DNA of 64,000 nucleotides from Treponema sp. (GTDB lineage: Bacteria > Spirochaetota > Spirochaetia > Treponematales > Breznakiellaceae). Below the pieces are notes generated by a model, which ran no database searches, was not told the DNA's origin, and saw only the letters and a program-made list of their open reading frames with translations. Made by a program: the position numbers and the translations under genes. Location of the stretch: assembly GCA_031278095.1 (NCBI GenBank), contig JAITLC010000112.1, positions 1-64,000 on the forward strand, read 5' to 3'. Position 1 is the first letter of the stretch, and each line of letters opens with the position of its first letter. This document shows, in pieces, positions 49,687 through 58,194 of the stretch.

Positions 49687-49710
49687 GCCGCCCGAAGGCG
49701 GCTTTTTTTT
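49687..49710. terminator. Bidirectional terminator between convergent genes
   Basis: GCCGCC (49687-49692), loop CGAA, GGCGGC (49697-49702), flanked by a run of As on the left and eight Ts on the right. It serves the plus-strand orphan gene and the minus-strand ppdK gene, whose stop codon (49709-49711) lies within the T-run. Confidence 0.9.
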
Positions 49711-52393
49711 ATTTCGTTGCTTCCGCGTTCTCCAGTTCCGCCTGGGCGACTGCAAGCAGCGCTATGGGCACCGAATAGGGCGAACAAGACACATAGTTGA
49801 GCCCTGCGTCCATGCAGAAGCGTACATTACCCGGATTGGCGCCGTGCTCACCGCAGAGACCGCATACCAGATCGGGCCTGGTTAACCTTCCGCGCTGTAC
49901 CGCCAGAGCGATAAGTTCCTTGACACGGGGATCCAGATTACTAAAAGGATTACCCAGGATAAGGTCAAAGAGCGTGTAGTCCGGCATAAAGGCAGTAAAG
50001 TCGTCCCGGCTGATACCCAGTGTGGTTTGAGTCAGATCGTTGGTACCAAAGCTGAAAAACCGGCCGTACTTGGCTATATCTCCGGCTCCGAGGGCGGCTG
50101 CAGGCAGCTCTATCATGGTACCGATCTGGAATTCTATCGGGGCGGCGCTCTTCTCTTCCCGGAGGGCTTCTTCGATATCCACGATACCGGTGTAACTGGA
50201 ACCCTCGATCTTCTTCCCGTAGGCAATAAGCTTGAGTTCCGAAGCGTTCATGACGATGGGTACCATAATTTCCGGATGCACATCCACTTTTTCGTCCCGG
50301 AGCTTGTAAGCCGCATCAAAGATCGCCCGTACCTGCATGGCATAGATCTCGGGGTAGGACACCGCAATACGGCAGCCCCGGTGACCCAGCATGGGGTTAA
50401 ATTCATGGAGGGCCTCGATACTGCCTACAACCTCGGACTTGGAAACCTTCCGCTTTTTGGTCTTTTCCACATGCCGGATGTATTCGGCAAGGCTCTCGTC
50501 GTTCTGGGGCATAAACTCGTGGAGAGGCGCATCGAGAAGCCGGATCGTCACCTCTTTGCCTTCCATCACCTTGAGAATACCGTAGAAGTCCTCAGTCTGC
50601 ATAACCTGCAGCTTTGCCAGGGCCTTTTTCCGTTCATTCGGGTTATCCGAAAGGATCATGTCACGGAAGACCATGATCCGTTCCGCCTTGAAGAACATGT
50701 GCTCGGTACGGCAAAGCCCCACGCCTTCCGCGCCGAAGCTCAGGGCAAGGGCTGCGTCTTTGGGGGTATCCGCATTGCATCGGACATGGAAATTCCTGAG
50801 GAAGCCCTTGGACAGGGCGATAAAGTCCAGAAGTCCGGATTCCTTGGGATCAGGCTCAATAAGTTTGGCTGTTCCCAGAAATACGGAAGGTTCTCCGTAA
50901 TAAGGCACATTAAGGGTTATGTAGTCCCCTTCCTTAAAAGTGATATTACCGATGCTGGCAACCTTGCTCTTAATCTTCATCCCCGGGGTAACCAGAGACA
51001 CCTTGCCGTACTGCCGGGCAACAACCGAAGCATGGGCGGAATAACCTCCTTCGGCGGTGAGTACACCGGTAGAAACTTCGATGGCCTTGACATCCTCGGC
51101 AAAGGAAGAAATGGCTACCAGAATAAAACGGTCATCTTCACCCTTCTGCAGGGCAAGTTTCCTCGCTTCCAGCAGTGAGTCGGTGGTAAAGTAGGCCCGG
51201 CCGATGGCAGCGCCGGGAGCGCCGGCAATACCGCCCGAATAGCTTTTGAGGGTCTTTACCGATGTAGGATCAATAACGGGATGGAGAATTTCATTGAGCC
51301 GCGGAGGCTCAATAGCTTTCACCACATAGGCCTTGTCAACAATCTTTCTGTCCGCAAGGTCAAGGAGGAGTTTGATGTCCGACTGGGTGGATTTCTGATC
51401 GATCAAACGCTGTTCGATAAGCCAAAGTTTGCCGTTTTCCACGGTAAAGCGTACCTGCCGTATCTCCTTGAACTTGTCTTCCAGAGTCCAGGCGATCTTC
51501 TGAAGATCCTTCAGGTGCTTGTCCCCGATTTTTTCGATGGACTGGCCTGATGCGCCGCCCGCTTCGTTGAATTTGCCCCGGAAGAATTCACCCTGGAGTT
51601 TTTTCTGACCGGTCACCACATTGCGGGAGAAGAAATCGCCTGAGCAGGAATCCTTGCCGTAGTTTCCGTAAACCATGGGCTGAATCACCAGGGCGGTATC
51701 ATTATCATTTTGATCGTCCATGGCCAGCATCCGGGAAATCTCCGTCATGGTCAGCACGATTTGATTTTCGGCGGAATCAAAGAAACCCTGGGGGAAGTAA
51801 TGGGCATATTCGTCCATGTATTCATCAGCGCTTTTAGCGATCTTGATGGACTTTTCTTTTTCGCCCAGTTCATTGGAAGGCCCCGATATACCCAGCATCC
51901 GGTTGAGGATTTTCCCGCAGGCAATAATCTCCTTCTGTTCACCATCCTTGCCTTCCAGTTCCTTGATCCGCTCTTCAATCCTGAGCATACCCCGAACGAG
52001 AAAGAGGACTTCATGGGCGGCAAAATCCTTGCCGACCCAGTTGGCGAAACCTTCGATGGTCGGTTTGACCAGACCGAAATTGTGGAGGGCCGGATACGTG
52101 GTTACCGCCAGGTTGGAGCTGATGACAAATTTCAAGAGCATGGGGTTTTGCGCGTCGCCGTATTTCTTCCCCACAAGACTTGCGCATTTATCCAACAAGG
52201 ACATGATATCTTTTTTAATGACCTTACCGTCTATCCCGGAAGCCAAGGCGGTATCCAGAATGATGCCCGGCAGAATGGGAAAACCCAATTCCGCAAACTC
52301 ATTCAGTTGCCGCCCCCGAATGCCCAGGAGCTCAGGCTCTATCGTGCTGGGAATAACATCATTCTGGCTGAAAAAATGAATCCTCTTATCCAT
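49709..52393 (-). CDS. ppdK: Pyruvate, phosphate dikinase
   Basis: 894 residues. It interconverts PEP, AMP and PPi with pyruvate, ATP and phosphate. The phospho-carrier His454 lies in GGYSAHASVVARQYGK. The C-terminal PEP domain has VGLCRTEHMFF, LDAPLHEFMP, FSFGTNDLTQTT and the acid/base Cys847 in CGLCGEHG. The N-terminal nucleotide domain (IRGRQLNEFAELGFPILPG) is more diverged than usual. The gene follows cfpA and an AT-hook-like gene on the same strand, separated from them by only 11 bases and from cfpA by a terminator. It gives the cell a PPi-linked glycolytic step. Confidence 0.94.
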   Translation of the reverse strand: MDKRIHFFSQNDVIPSTIEPELLGIRGRQLNEFAELGFPILPGIILDTALASGIDGKVIKKDIMSLLDKCASLVGKKYGDAQNPMLLKFVISSNLAVTTYPALHNFGLVKPTIEGFANWVGKDFAAHEVLFLVRGMLRIEERIKELEGKDGEQKEIIACGKILNRMLGISGPSNELGEKEKSIKIAKSADEYMDEYAHYFPQGFFDSAENQIVLTMTEISRMLAMDDQNDNDTALVIQPMVYGNYGKDSCSGDFFSRNVVTGQKKLQGEFFRGKFNEAGGASGQSIEKIGDKHLKDLQKIAWTLEDKFKEIRQVRFTVENGKLWLIEQRLIDQKSTQSDIKLLLDLADRKIVDKAYVVKAIEPPRLNEILHPVIDPTSVKTLKSYSGGIAGAPGAAIGRAYFTTDSLLEARKLALQKGEDDRFILVAISSFAEDVKAIEVSTGVLTAEGGYSAHASVVARQYGKVSLVTPGMKIKSKVASIGNITFKEGDYITLNVPYYGEPSVFLGTAKLIEPDPKESGLLDFIALSKGFLRNFHVRCNADTPKDAALALSFGAEGVGLCRTEHMFFKAERIMVFRDMILSDNPNERKKALAKLQVMQTEDFYGILKVMEGKEVTIRLLDAPLHEFMPQNDESLAEYIRHVEKTKKRKVSKSEVVGSIEALHEFNPMLGHRGCRIAVSYPEIYAMQVRAIFDAAYKLRDEKVDVHPEIMVPIVMNASELKLIAYGKKIEGSSYTGIVDIEEALREEKSAAPIEFQIGTMIELPAAALGAGDIAKYGRFFSFGTNDLTQTTLGISRDDFTAFMPDYTLFDLILGNPFSNLDPRVKELIALAVQRGRLTRPDLVCGLCGEHGANPGNVRFCMDAGLNYVSCSPYSVPIALLAVAQAELENAEATK

Positions 52394-52404
52394 ACATACT
52401 TCCT

Positions 52405-53451
52405 TTAGAACAATCTCAGTACGTTATTCACGGGACCGCGAAGAAAAGCTTCAAATTGATGACTTGCCCCCTGAGCCAGATACCGCTGCAACTTTGCCAC
52501 ATCCTTTATGTCGTTTCCCGCCACGGCAAACTGAATAGAACTGCCGTGCTTTACCTTGCCCCACTTGAACAGGGCGTTGATGTCCATGATCCTTTCCCCT
52601 TCATAATAAATGTACACCTGAAGAGCGGGATATTTAGCGTTGTAACTGGCTACAATACGCTTCCAGGCTTCCACATTTCCGTTATGGAAAAGTTCATTCT
52701 GAACCACCACGGAATACATGGGAGTCATCCGTACCGGGCCTGTGGTCTGAACCGCCGAAACCGCGGAGGTAACTACAGGAGCCGCCACCCTGGCGCTTTC
52801 CTTGGGTTTGACCGCAGGAGCGGCCTCAACCTTTTTCCTTCCGGGGGAGACCTTGGGCTTGCGGCCCCGTTTTGCCGGCGCCGCGGGAGCAGAAGGCTCT
52901 TCTTTTTTAAGCTTTTGAACCGTAAAGCTTCCCTTGTAAAATTCCTGGGAAATCTTGGGCTTGTTTCCCTCAAAGAGAGCAAAGGCCGCAAGGGCCGCCT
53001 TGGCGCAGAGTTCATCGGCAGCCTGGCTGCCTTTACCCGCGTAGATCACGAGAAGCTCACGCTTCCGTAAAGCGCCGAAAGCGGCCAATTCTTCAACCAT
53101 TTTGGGATTTGCTACCAGCAGCCCCAAATCGGGATGATGATAGGCCGCGATAAGATCCACCGCATTCCATTTGGAAAATTCTTCCGCCAGGGGGGCAAAA
53201 TCGGTAACCACCGAAGTAAGATTGGAGGAAACAGTTTTGTAGCCTGATTTATCTACCAGGAGCATTCTGAGAAGCACCCCGATTCGATCCCCGGAGAGAC
53301 TTTCGTCTCCCGATTCGTAGAGGATATCACCCAGATTGACATTCTTTCCCAGTTTTTCATTAATGCTGATGGTTTTCTTGATATGCCTGACTGCAGAGTT
53401 AAAACCCATCCGGGTGGAAAGTACTTCCAGATTCATTGTGTCTTTTACCAT
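52405..53451 (-). CDS. Unknown protein with AT-hook-like linker, next to cfpA
   Basis: 348 residues in three parts. An N-terminal alpha/beta domain spans about 1-175 (NSAVRHIKKTISINEKLGKNVNLGDILYE), and a Lys/Ala/Pro-rich linker about 180-240 contains KRGRKPK at 194-200. A C-terminal domain at about 240-348 has SVVVQNELFHNGNVEAWKRIVASYNAKYPALQVYIYYEGE. KRGRKPK matches the AT-hook core that inserts in the minor groove of AT-rich DNA. AAGGA precedes ATG 53451. It lies directly before ppdK and after cfpA, an arrangement I recall in other treponemes. No function is known to me. Confidence 0.75.
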   Translation of the reverse strand: MVKDTMNLEVLSTRMGFNSAVRHIKKTISINEKLGKNVNLGDILYESGDESLSGDRIGVLLRMLLVDKSGYKTVSSNLTSVVTDFAPLAEEFSKWNAVDLIAAYHHPDLGLLVANPKMVEELAAFGALRKRELLVIYAGKGSQAADELCAKAALAAFALFEGNKPKISQEFYKGSFTVQKLKKEEPSAPAAPAKRGRKPKVSPGRKKVEAAPAVKPKESARVAAPVVTSAVSAVQTTGPVRMTPMYSVVVQNELFHNGNVEAWKRIVASYNAKYPALQVYIYYEGERIMDINALFKWGKVKHGSSIQFAVAGNDIKDVAKLQRYLAQGASHQFEAFLRGPVNNVLRLF

Positions 53452-53466
53452 AATTCCTTCTCTCAG

Positions 53467-53494
53467 AAAAAACGCCCCCGATAACGGGGGCGTT
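53467..53494 (-). terminator. Intrinsic terminator after cfpA
   Basis: AACGCCCCCG (53471-53480) pairs with CGGGGGCGTT (53485-53494), a ten-bp stem. On the minus strand it is followed by six Ts. It separates the cfpA transcript from the downstream gene, though it lies only about 15 bases upstream of that gene's start, so read-through control is possible. Confidence 0.8.
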
Positions 53495-53509
53495 TCGGCT
53501 TTACTTAGT

Positions 53510-53588
53510 GTCTATCCGTAACGTAGGCGCGTCATGGGCAGACTACCTTAAAATGGTCTGTCCGCAAAGTAACCGGCTTTGTGGACAG
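53510..53588. repeat. Two adjacent family D hairpins
   Basis: A degenerate copy, GTCTATCCGTAAC (53510-53522) with GTCATGGGCAGAC (53531-53543), is followed by a good copy, CTGTCCGCAAAG (53558-53569) with CTTTGTGGACAG (53577-53588). The loop of the second, TAACCGG, matches the family A centre. They follow the cfpA stop on its transcript. Confidence 0.7.
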
Positions 53589-53614
53589 AGGCCAATTGAC
53601 CGGTTAGGCCGTCT

Positions 53615-55657
53615 TTACACTTCCTTTATTTCAACATCACCTGAGGGGGCCCTGGCTCTCCTGCCTGCCCGTCCGCGGGGCTTGGCATCTACGACGCCGG
53701 CCTTGGCCCTGCCCCGTCTGGGAGCGGGAATTGCCTTGGGAGCCTCGCTTGAGGCCTCGCCGGAGGAATTAATGAGATCCAGGTAAGAACTGCCGGAAGG
53801 GTTCCCTTCGCCTGTGGATTTCTCTTCTGTAGCGCCAAAGGACTGGTTGATGTCCTCGCGTACGGTGGAACGCCGGCGGCTGAAGGATGCGAAAGCTGCA
53901 TCGGCAAAACCCTTGGACACGCCATGAAGGAATTCGTTTAATACGTTGGCCATTGCATCGAGGGTTGCCTTCTTCCGTTTGATGGAAGTGATATCTACAT
54001 CCAGGAGGAGGCCCGGCTGGATATGGTAAGGGTTAATCAGGTATTCGAAATCATAGTACTTCATCTCCAGGAAGGAGAGCCGATCTTCCATGACCCGGCG
54101 CTCGATGGGATACTGGTAGTCGTACATGTTTTTCATCCGTTCCCGCATGATGATGATCTTCTGGCGGATCTTGTCTTTCTCGTAGATGTAGGTCCGGTTG
54201 GAACGTTCAACTTCGGTTTCAGCCGCCCGCACGAAGGTAACCTCATCCCACACTTTGGCGATGTCTTCGTATGCAGGCTCGCCGCTCTTTTCTTTGATGA
54301 GCTTGCGAATCCGGGGCCTCTCTTTCTTTGCGAGATCCTGGAAGTCGGTAACCTTGAAGGGGCTCTTGGAGTCCTGATAGATGACTTCGAGCACGTCCCA
54401 GAGATGCTGAACTTCGGTTTCAAAGCTCTTCATCTGCACATCATAGGCCTTGCGTTCTTCGATGAGCTGAGTCTGATCGAAGTACCGCAGCCGGATCTGA
54501 TAACGCTCGTCGGGGAGATTGGCCTTGTCGGTATCCTCATATTCCCGGATGAGAACTTCACGGGCATTCTTGAGGTTTTCGATGTACTGATACCCCATCT
54601 TGGAGGTGTCAAGGATCGAAGTAATCGAGTTGATGGCGGTGTTGAAGCCGCGATTCCGGATATTCTCGATGTCAACGATCTTCTTGATGTTTTCCCGGAT
54701 GTTCTGCTGATCAAAGGTAGCGGGGTCAATTTCCGCCCGCAGATCGCTGATCCTCTCCATCAGAGTCTTGGCAATGATAGTATAGCGCTTGGATTTGGGA
54801 TCATCTCCCTTGTCATCGGTGTAGGTTTCAACATTTCCGATCTTTTTGAAGATAATCTCGCTGTCACTCAGCTCTTCCAGACCCTGATCGATCCGTTCAT
54901 CCTTGTACTTTTCGATGTCTTTATCGATTGTATCGATGATGTGCTTGGCAATAAGATCCTTAATGAGGTATTCCACCGTTACCTGGTAATGGAAAATGGG
55001 GCTGATAAGCTCGGAATCCAGGATGTTAACGGAAAGCTTGACATCGGAAACGGTCTTGGGTTTAAAGAGGTTATCCTTGAAGGCGCACTTCACTATGGAA
55101 TACGCATTTTCACCGCGGACAAAGGCGCCGGTATCGGTCTTCTGCCGCAGGATACTGTTCGTATGGGTTTCCAGTTCATTGACACCGCGCTGGATATGGC
55201 CTTGCAGGTGTCCATACATATTCACGATGGATTTTTCAATTTCGCCGGTGTTGAACTTGTCGGCGCCGCCAACTTGATCCAGAAGATCCGCTACCTCTTT
55301 AGGGGTGTAGCGTACCAAAACCTTGGTTTCTTCCTTGTCGATGAAATTCCGGATTTTCTTCACCATTTCATCTTCAGTCGTTACCATGTAACGGTTGAAC
55401 ATATTCTGGTAATTCTGGTTGAAGTAGTTATACAGCTTCTCTTTCATACCACCCATAACATCGAGGCGTTCCAGAACGTCTTTAGGCAGTTTCGAGGTAA
55501 GATGATGGATAACTTTGTTTACCTCTTCTTCCAACAGCTGATTTACTTCACTCTGCTGATCCCGGTATTCCTGGGCTAACGAATTCCGAGAACCTACGGC
55601 GCTCGGCTTCTCCGGATGGAATACATTCGGGCTCTTGGGCAGGTCCATTGCTCCCAT
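53615..55657 (-). CDS. cfpA: Cytoplasmic filament protein A
   Basis: 680 residues, matching the known size of treponemal CfpA (about 78 kDa). CfpA builds the ribbon of cytoplasmic filaments that runs under the flagellar insertion line. The chain is predicted mostly helical and highly charged ([61 protein letters not shown]), with no signal or membrane segment. The C-terminal 35 residues differ: basic, with PRRGRAK (646-652) and PRGRAGRR (660-667), resembling AT-hooks. AAGGAG precedes ATG 55657. Recognition of the family is from memory of the T. pallidum and T. denticola proteins. Confidence 0.9.
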   Translation of the reverse strand: MGAMDLPKSPNVFHPEKPSAVGSRNSLAQEYRDQQSEVNQLLEEEVNKVIHHLTSKLPKDVLERLDVMGGMKEKLYNYFNQNYQNMFNRYMVTTEDEMVKKIRNFIDKEETKVLVRYTPKEVADLLDQVGGADKFNTGEIEKSIVNMYGHLQGHIQRGVNELETHTNSILRQKTDTGAFVRGENAYSIVKCAFKDNLFKPKTVSDVKLSVNILDSELISPIFHYQVTVEYLIKDLIAKHIIDTIDKDIEKYKDERIDQGLEELSDSEIIFKKIGNVETYTDDKGDDPKSKRYTIIAKTLMERISDLRAEIDPATFDQQNIRENIKKIVDIENIRNRGFNTAINSITSILDTSKMGYQYIENLKNAREVLIREYEDTDKANLPDERYQIRLRYFDQTQLIEERKAYDVQMKSFETEVQHLWDVLEVIYQDSKSPFKVTDFQDLAKKERPRIRKLIKEKSGEPAYEDIAKVWDEVTFVRAAETEVERSNRTYIYEKDKIRQKIIIMRERMKNMYDYQYPIERRVMEDRLSFLEMKYYDFEYLINPYHIQPGLLLDVDITSIKRKKATLDAMANVLNEFLHGVSKGFADAAFASFSRRRSTVREDINQSFGATEEKSTGEGNPSGSSYLDLINSSGEASSEAPKAIPAPRRGRAKAGVVDAKPRGRAGRRARAPSGDVEIKEV

Positions 55658-55965
55658 ATTAATTCTCCTTAAAATATAGATTTATCTGTAAAAACTTTAC
55701 GTCGACTGTGACTTATAGTAAACCTTTTCATGTAGAAAAGTAAAGCCCCTGTTGCTTTATTCGTAAGTTGTTTTTTCAAACAGAAAAGGCTGTTCCAAAA
55801 CTTCAGTTTTTGGAACAAGCTCAGGGGATTGTCAGGGAAAACTGTACCAGTTTATCAAATTTGTAAAAAAACTCCCTATCTCTTATAATAATACTTTGGA
55901 AAATAAAAAGCTATTTTATTCGGAAGTATCTGTAAAAAAAAGACGGTTTGTGATAAAATTGAAGT
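55658..55965. other. 308-bp gap between divergent cfpA and vWA gene
   Basis: AT-rich with no gene. It holds a family A hairpin (55792-55816) and presumably both promoters. A weak -10/-35 pair (TTTACT, 18 bases, TACTAT) can be read toward cfpA around 55720-55750 but is not convincing. Confidence 0.5.
55792..55816. repeat. Family A hairpin repeat
   Basis: GTTCCAAAACT (55792-55802) pairs with AGTTTTTGGAAC (55805-55816), one bulged T. The loop is only TC, as in the very tight copy at 143-178. Confidence 0.8.
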
Positions 55966-56529
55966 ATGAAATTCTTTTCAATCAAGATTCTTATGTTTTC
56001 CGGCATTCTCCTCTGCTTTTCCGCAGTTTTTTCCGCCTTTGCGGCAGATCAGCGGTATATCCCTGTGGAAGTTAATATCATCATCGACAGTTCGGAGTCC
56101 ATCGCTCCGGTTGGAGAAGAGCCGGTACGCTGGTTCTCCGGTCATGTAATCGACGGAATTCTTAAGGCCGGAGATTCTATTTGTATCTGGGATGCCGGAA
56201 CCCAGGCCCGGATCATCTATCAGGGTACGGTCAGGGATGAATATGCGAAGGAAGAGATCAAAAAGGCTCTCCAGTCGCGGAAAATCCAGAGTAAAACAGC
56301 GGATTTTGAGGGCGCTCTCAGGGCGGCGGCACGGCAAAGCCGTTCCGGAAAAGCCCAAATTAGCTATACGATGTTGATCTGCGGTTCATCCCAGCCCTCC
56401 CTGACGGAAACGGCAGTCCGGATGCTCCGCTATTCGAAGACGGAGATCTTTCCCGGCTGGATGGTGATGATCGCCGCCCTGGATATCGGAGACCGGGTGC
56501 AGCAGACAGCGGCAGCCTATGACCGTTAA
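55966..56529 (+). CDS. Exported von Willebrand A-like protein
   Basis: 187 residues: signal peptide (KILMFSGILLCFSAVFSAFAA) and one vWA-like domain. The metal-ion adhesion motif DxSxS is present as Asp41-Ser-Ser43-Glu-Ser45 (NIIIDSSESI), and a later TMLICGSSQPSL strand would hold further ligands. In T. pallidum the equivalent neighbour of cfpA (from memory, TP0750) is an exported vWA protein linked to host-protein binding or proteolysis. Here it is followed 65 bases later by the pallilysin-related gene, the same pairing. Confidence 0.78.
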   Translation: MKFFSIKILMFSGILLCFSAVFSAFAADQRYIPVEVNIIIDSSESIAPVGEEPVRWFSGHVIDGILKAGDSICIWDAGTQARIIYQGTVRDEYAKEEIKKALQSRKIQSKTADFEGALRAAARQSRSGKAQISYTMLICGSSQPSLTETAVRMLRYSKTEIFPGWMVMIAALDIGDRVQQTAAAYDR

Positions 56530-56594
56530 AGGGAACCGGATGGAAAGCAAGCAAGTCCCCGGACAGCCCTTTCGATTCTTTTTAAAAGGTTAGT

Positions 56595-58076
56595 ATGGAT
56601 CTCCGTTTCTCCAGAATTATTACCACTCTCGTCTTTATCGTTACGGGTTTGGGTATTATTTTTCTTATTTTCCGGCCTTTTGATCGTATTTTCCGGCCGG
56701 TAAAGAGTGGCGAAAGCAGCCGGACGCGGGTAGTTTTACCCGGAGAGACGGTGCGGGAACCGGGTCTCAACGGGCAGGATGCGGAACGGATGGCCTATGA
56801 GGACAGCGTCAAGCCGCGGGTTGCCCTGGAAGACGGGGAACTGGCTGTGCAGGTTCTCTCTCAGGACTTTGACGGGGACTCTATGGATGAGCAGATCATC
56901 GCCTACCGGAATCTTCTGGAAATTGAAAGCCCGCTCTACATCACATATATAGAATATGAAGCGCAGGAACGGGCCTACCGCCGGGTCTGGAGCGCCCCTA
57001 CTGCGGCCACAAGACCAAGTACCCTTTCCCTCTATACGATGGATCTTATTGGAGACCGGAGTCTCTGTATCCTGGTAAACGGAATGAACGGCGCCGGGGA
57101 GCATACCATGACTATCTTCCGGAGAAATACCCGGAATACTTCCCAGGACAGCTACTTCAATAAAGCTGCGGAGATCCGGATTGACGGCACCATTTCCGTT
57201 AAGGAAACGGAACGGACTCAAGCCTATCAGGCGGGTGTGGCGCCGGGGCAGAGTTTTAGGATAAGCGCCTACGGGCACGACTATGGTTCGGAAAATCTGC
57301 TGGATCAGATTGAAATAAGTTACGCTTATAACCCGGTCAGCGGACTCTATGAGCAGTCGGGAACCACAAGAGTACCGGGAACTCAAATAGAACAGCACAG
57401 GCTCCGGGAACTCCTCTCCGGGACTCCCGGAGTTTTTGAACAGTTTATCAACGATCTCTGGTATTATGTGAGCCCCGAAGGAACGGTAGAAAAGGATCAA
57501 TATATTTTTTTTGATCCTGCGAACAGGGAAGTGATCTTCTTTGGGGATGAAACCCAGCAGGTTTTTACCTGGCAGAATTCAAACGCCACCCGCTATGGGC
57601 TCTATATTTCCAGTCAAAATTTTTCGGTTTCCACGCTGCGGCGTTCCATTGATATTGAACTTGAATCTCTGGACAGCATACGGGTGAAGGTTTTTGAAGA
57701 TGTACGGCTCAGGATCAATGTGAACGATTCATGGGACGGCTCCTACCGCCGTGCCGGAGCGGTGGAAAAGGGCGCCGTAAAGAACAGCAGCGCCGTAGAG
57801 CCTTTTGTAAACGCCGTGTATGAGAGCCCTCTGGGTACACTGTATTTTTCGGAGGACGGCGCCTTTGAACTCCATTCAGGCGATTCCCTCTCTGTCACGG
57901 TCAGGCGGGGTAATTATGTCTTTTTCAGGATAAACAGCCAGAGGCTGCTGGAACTCCGTTTCCAGGACAGGACGGAAGGTTCCGGAAGGGAAATCTATGC
58001 GGTGGAGGACGGTTCCGCAGAGAGTTCCTTAAGACTTTCTCCCGTGCGTCTGGGCGCAAAGGGAATTGTTCAGTAG
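56595..58076 (+). CDS. Pallilysin-related protein, no metalloprotease motif
   Basis: 493 residues. One N-terminal membrane helix (IITTLVFIVTGLGIIFLIF) precedes a large extracytoplasmic region with beta-rich segments (LAVQVLSQDFDGDSMDEQIIAYRN; SLCILVNGMNGAGEHTMTIF; YVFFRINSQRLLELRFQD). Its position after the vWA gene and beyond cfpA matches the pallilysin locus of T. pallidum (TP0751, from memory), and the DFDGDSMDEQ strand is typical of repeat-of-beta proteins. I find no HEXXH zinc motif anywhere, so proteolysis is not supported. It is about twice the length of the pathogen protein. AAAGG precedes ATG 56595. Confidence 0.65.
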   Translation: MDLRFSRIITTLVFIVTGLGIIFLIFRPFDRIFRPVKSGESSRTRVVLPGETVREPGLNGQDAERMAYEDSVKPRVALEDGELAVQVLSQDFDGDSMDEQIIAYRNLLEIESPLYITYIEYEAQERAYRRVWSAPTAATRPSTLSLYTMDLIGDRSLCILVNGMNGAGEHTMTIFRRNTRNTSQDSYFNKAAEIRIDGTISVKETERTQAYQAGVAPGQSFRISAYGHDYGSENLLDQIEISYAYNPVSGLYEQSGTTRVPGTQIEQHRLRELLSGTPGVFEQFINDLWYYVSPEGTVEKDQYIFFDPANREVIFFGDETQQVFTWQNSNATRYGLYISSQNFSVSTLRRSIDIELESLDSIRVKVFEDVRLRINVNDSWDGSYRRAGAVEKGAVKNSSAVEPFVNAVYESPLGTLYFSEDGAFELHSGDSLSVTVRRGNYVFFRINSQRLLELRFQDRTEGSGREIYAVEDGSAESSLRLSPVRLGAKGIVQ

Positions 58077-58151
58077 TACCTTGATTGGACTAAACATACT
58101 GATATGAGCAATTATAACAAAGGAAAATGAACCGCAAAAGCGAAAAAGACG
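58074..58151. repeat. Family C repeat, half-length copy
   Basis: TAGTACCTTGATTGGACT starts a 75-bp stretch matching 45522-45600 at about 85 percent, including AAACATACTG and ATGAACCGCAAAAGCG. It starts at the stop codon of the pallilysin-related gene, whose TAG (58074-58076) is its first three bases. The inverted half seen in the long copy is missing. Confidence 0.65.
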
Positions 58152-58176
58152 CCCGGATATGCACACGAAAGCGTGT

Positions 58177-58194
58177 TCCCGGGTATCTTCATTC
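58177..58194 (-). repeat. Family B repeat at the SPOR gene 3' end
   Basis: On the minus strand GAATGAAGATACCCGGGA, identical over 18 bases to the left side of the hairpin at 23690. The stop codon of the SPOR gene lies within it. A different stem (ACACG/CGTGT, 58163-58176) follows. Confidence 0.65.

Noticed and set aside
54023-55579. Long plus-strand open frame opposite cfpA
   Set aside because: Antisense shadow of CfpA; repeated hydrophobic residues come from reading Lys/Glu/Asp codons backwards.
56595-58076. Metalloprotease activity of the pallilysin-related protein
   Set aside because: No HEXXH in the 493 residues; GEHTM near residue 170 is the closest and does not fit.
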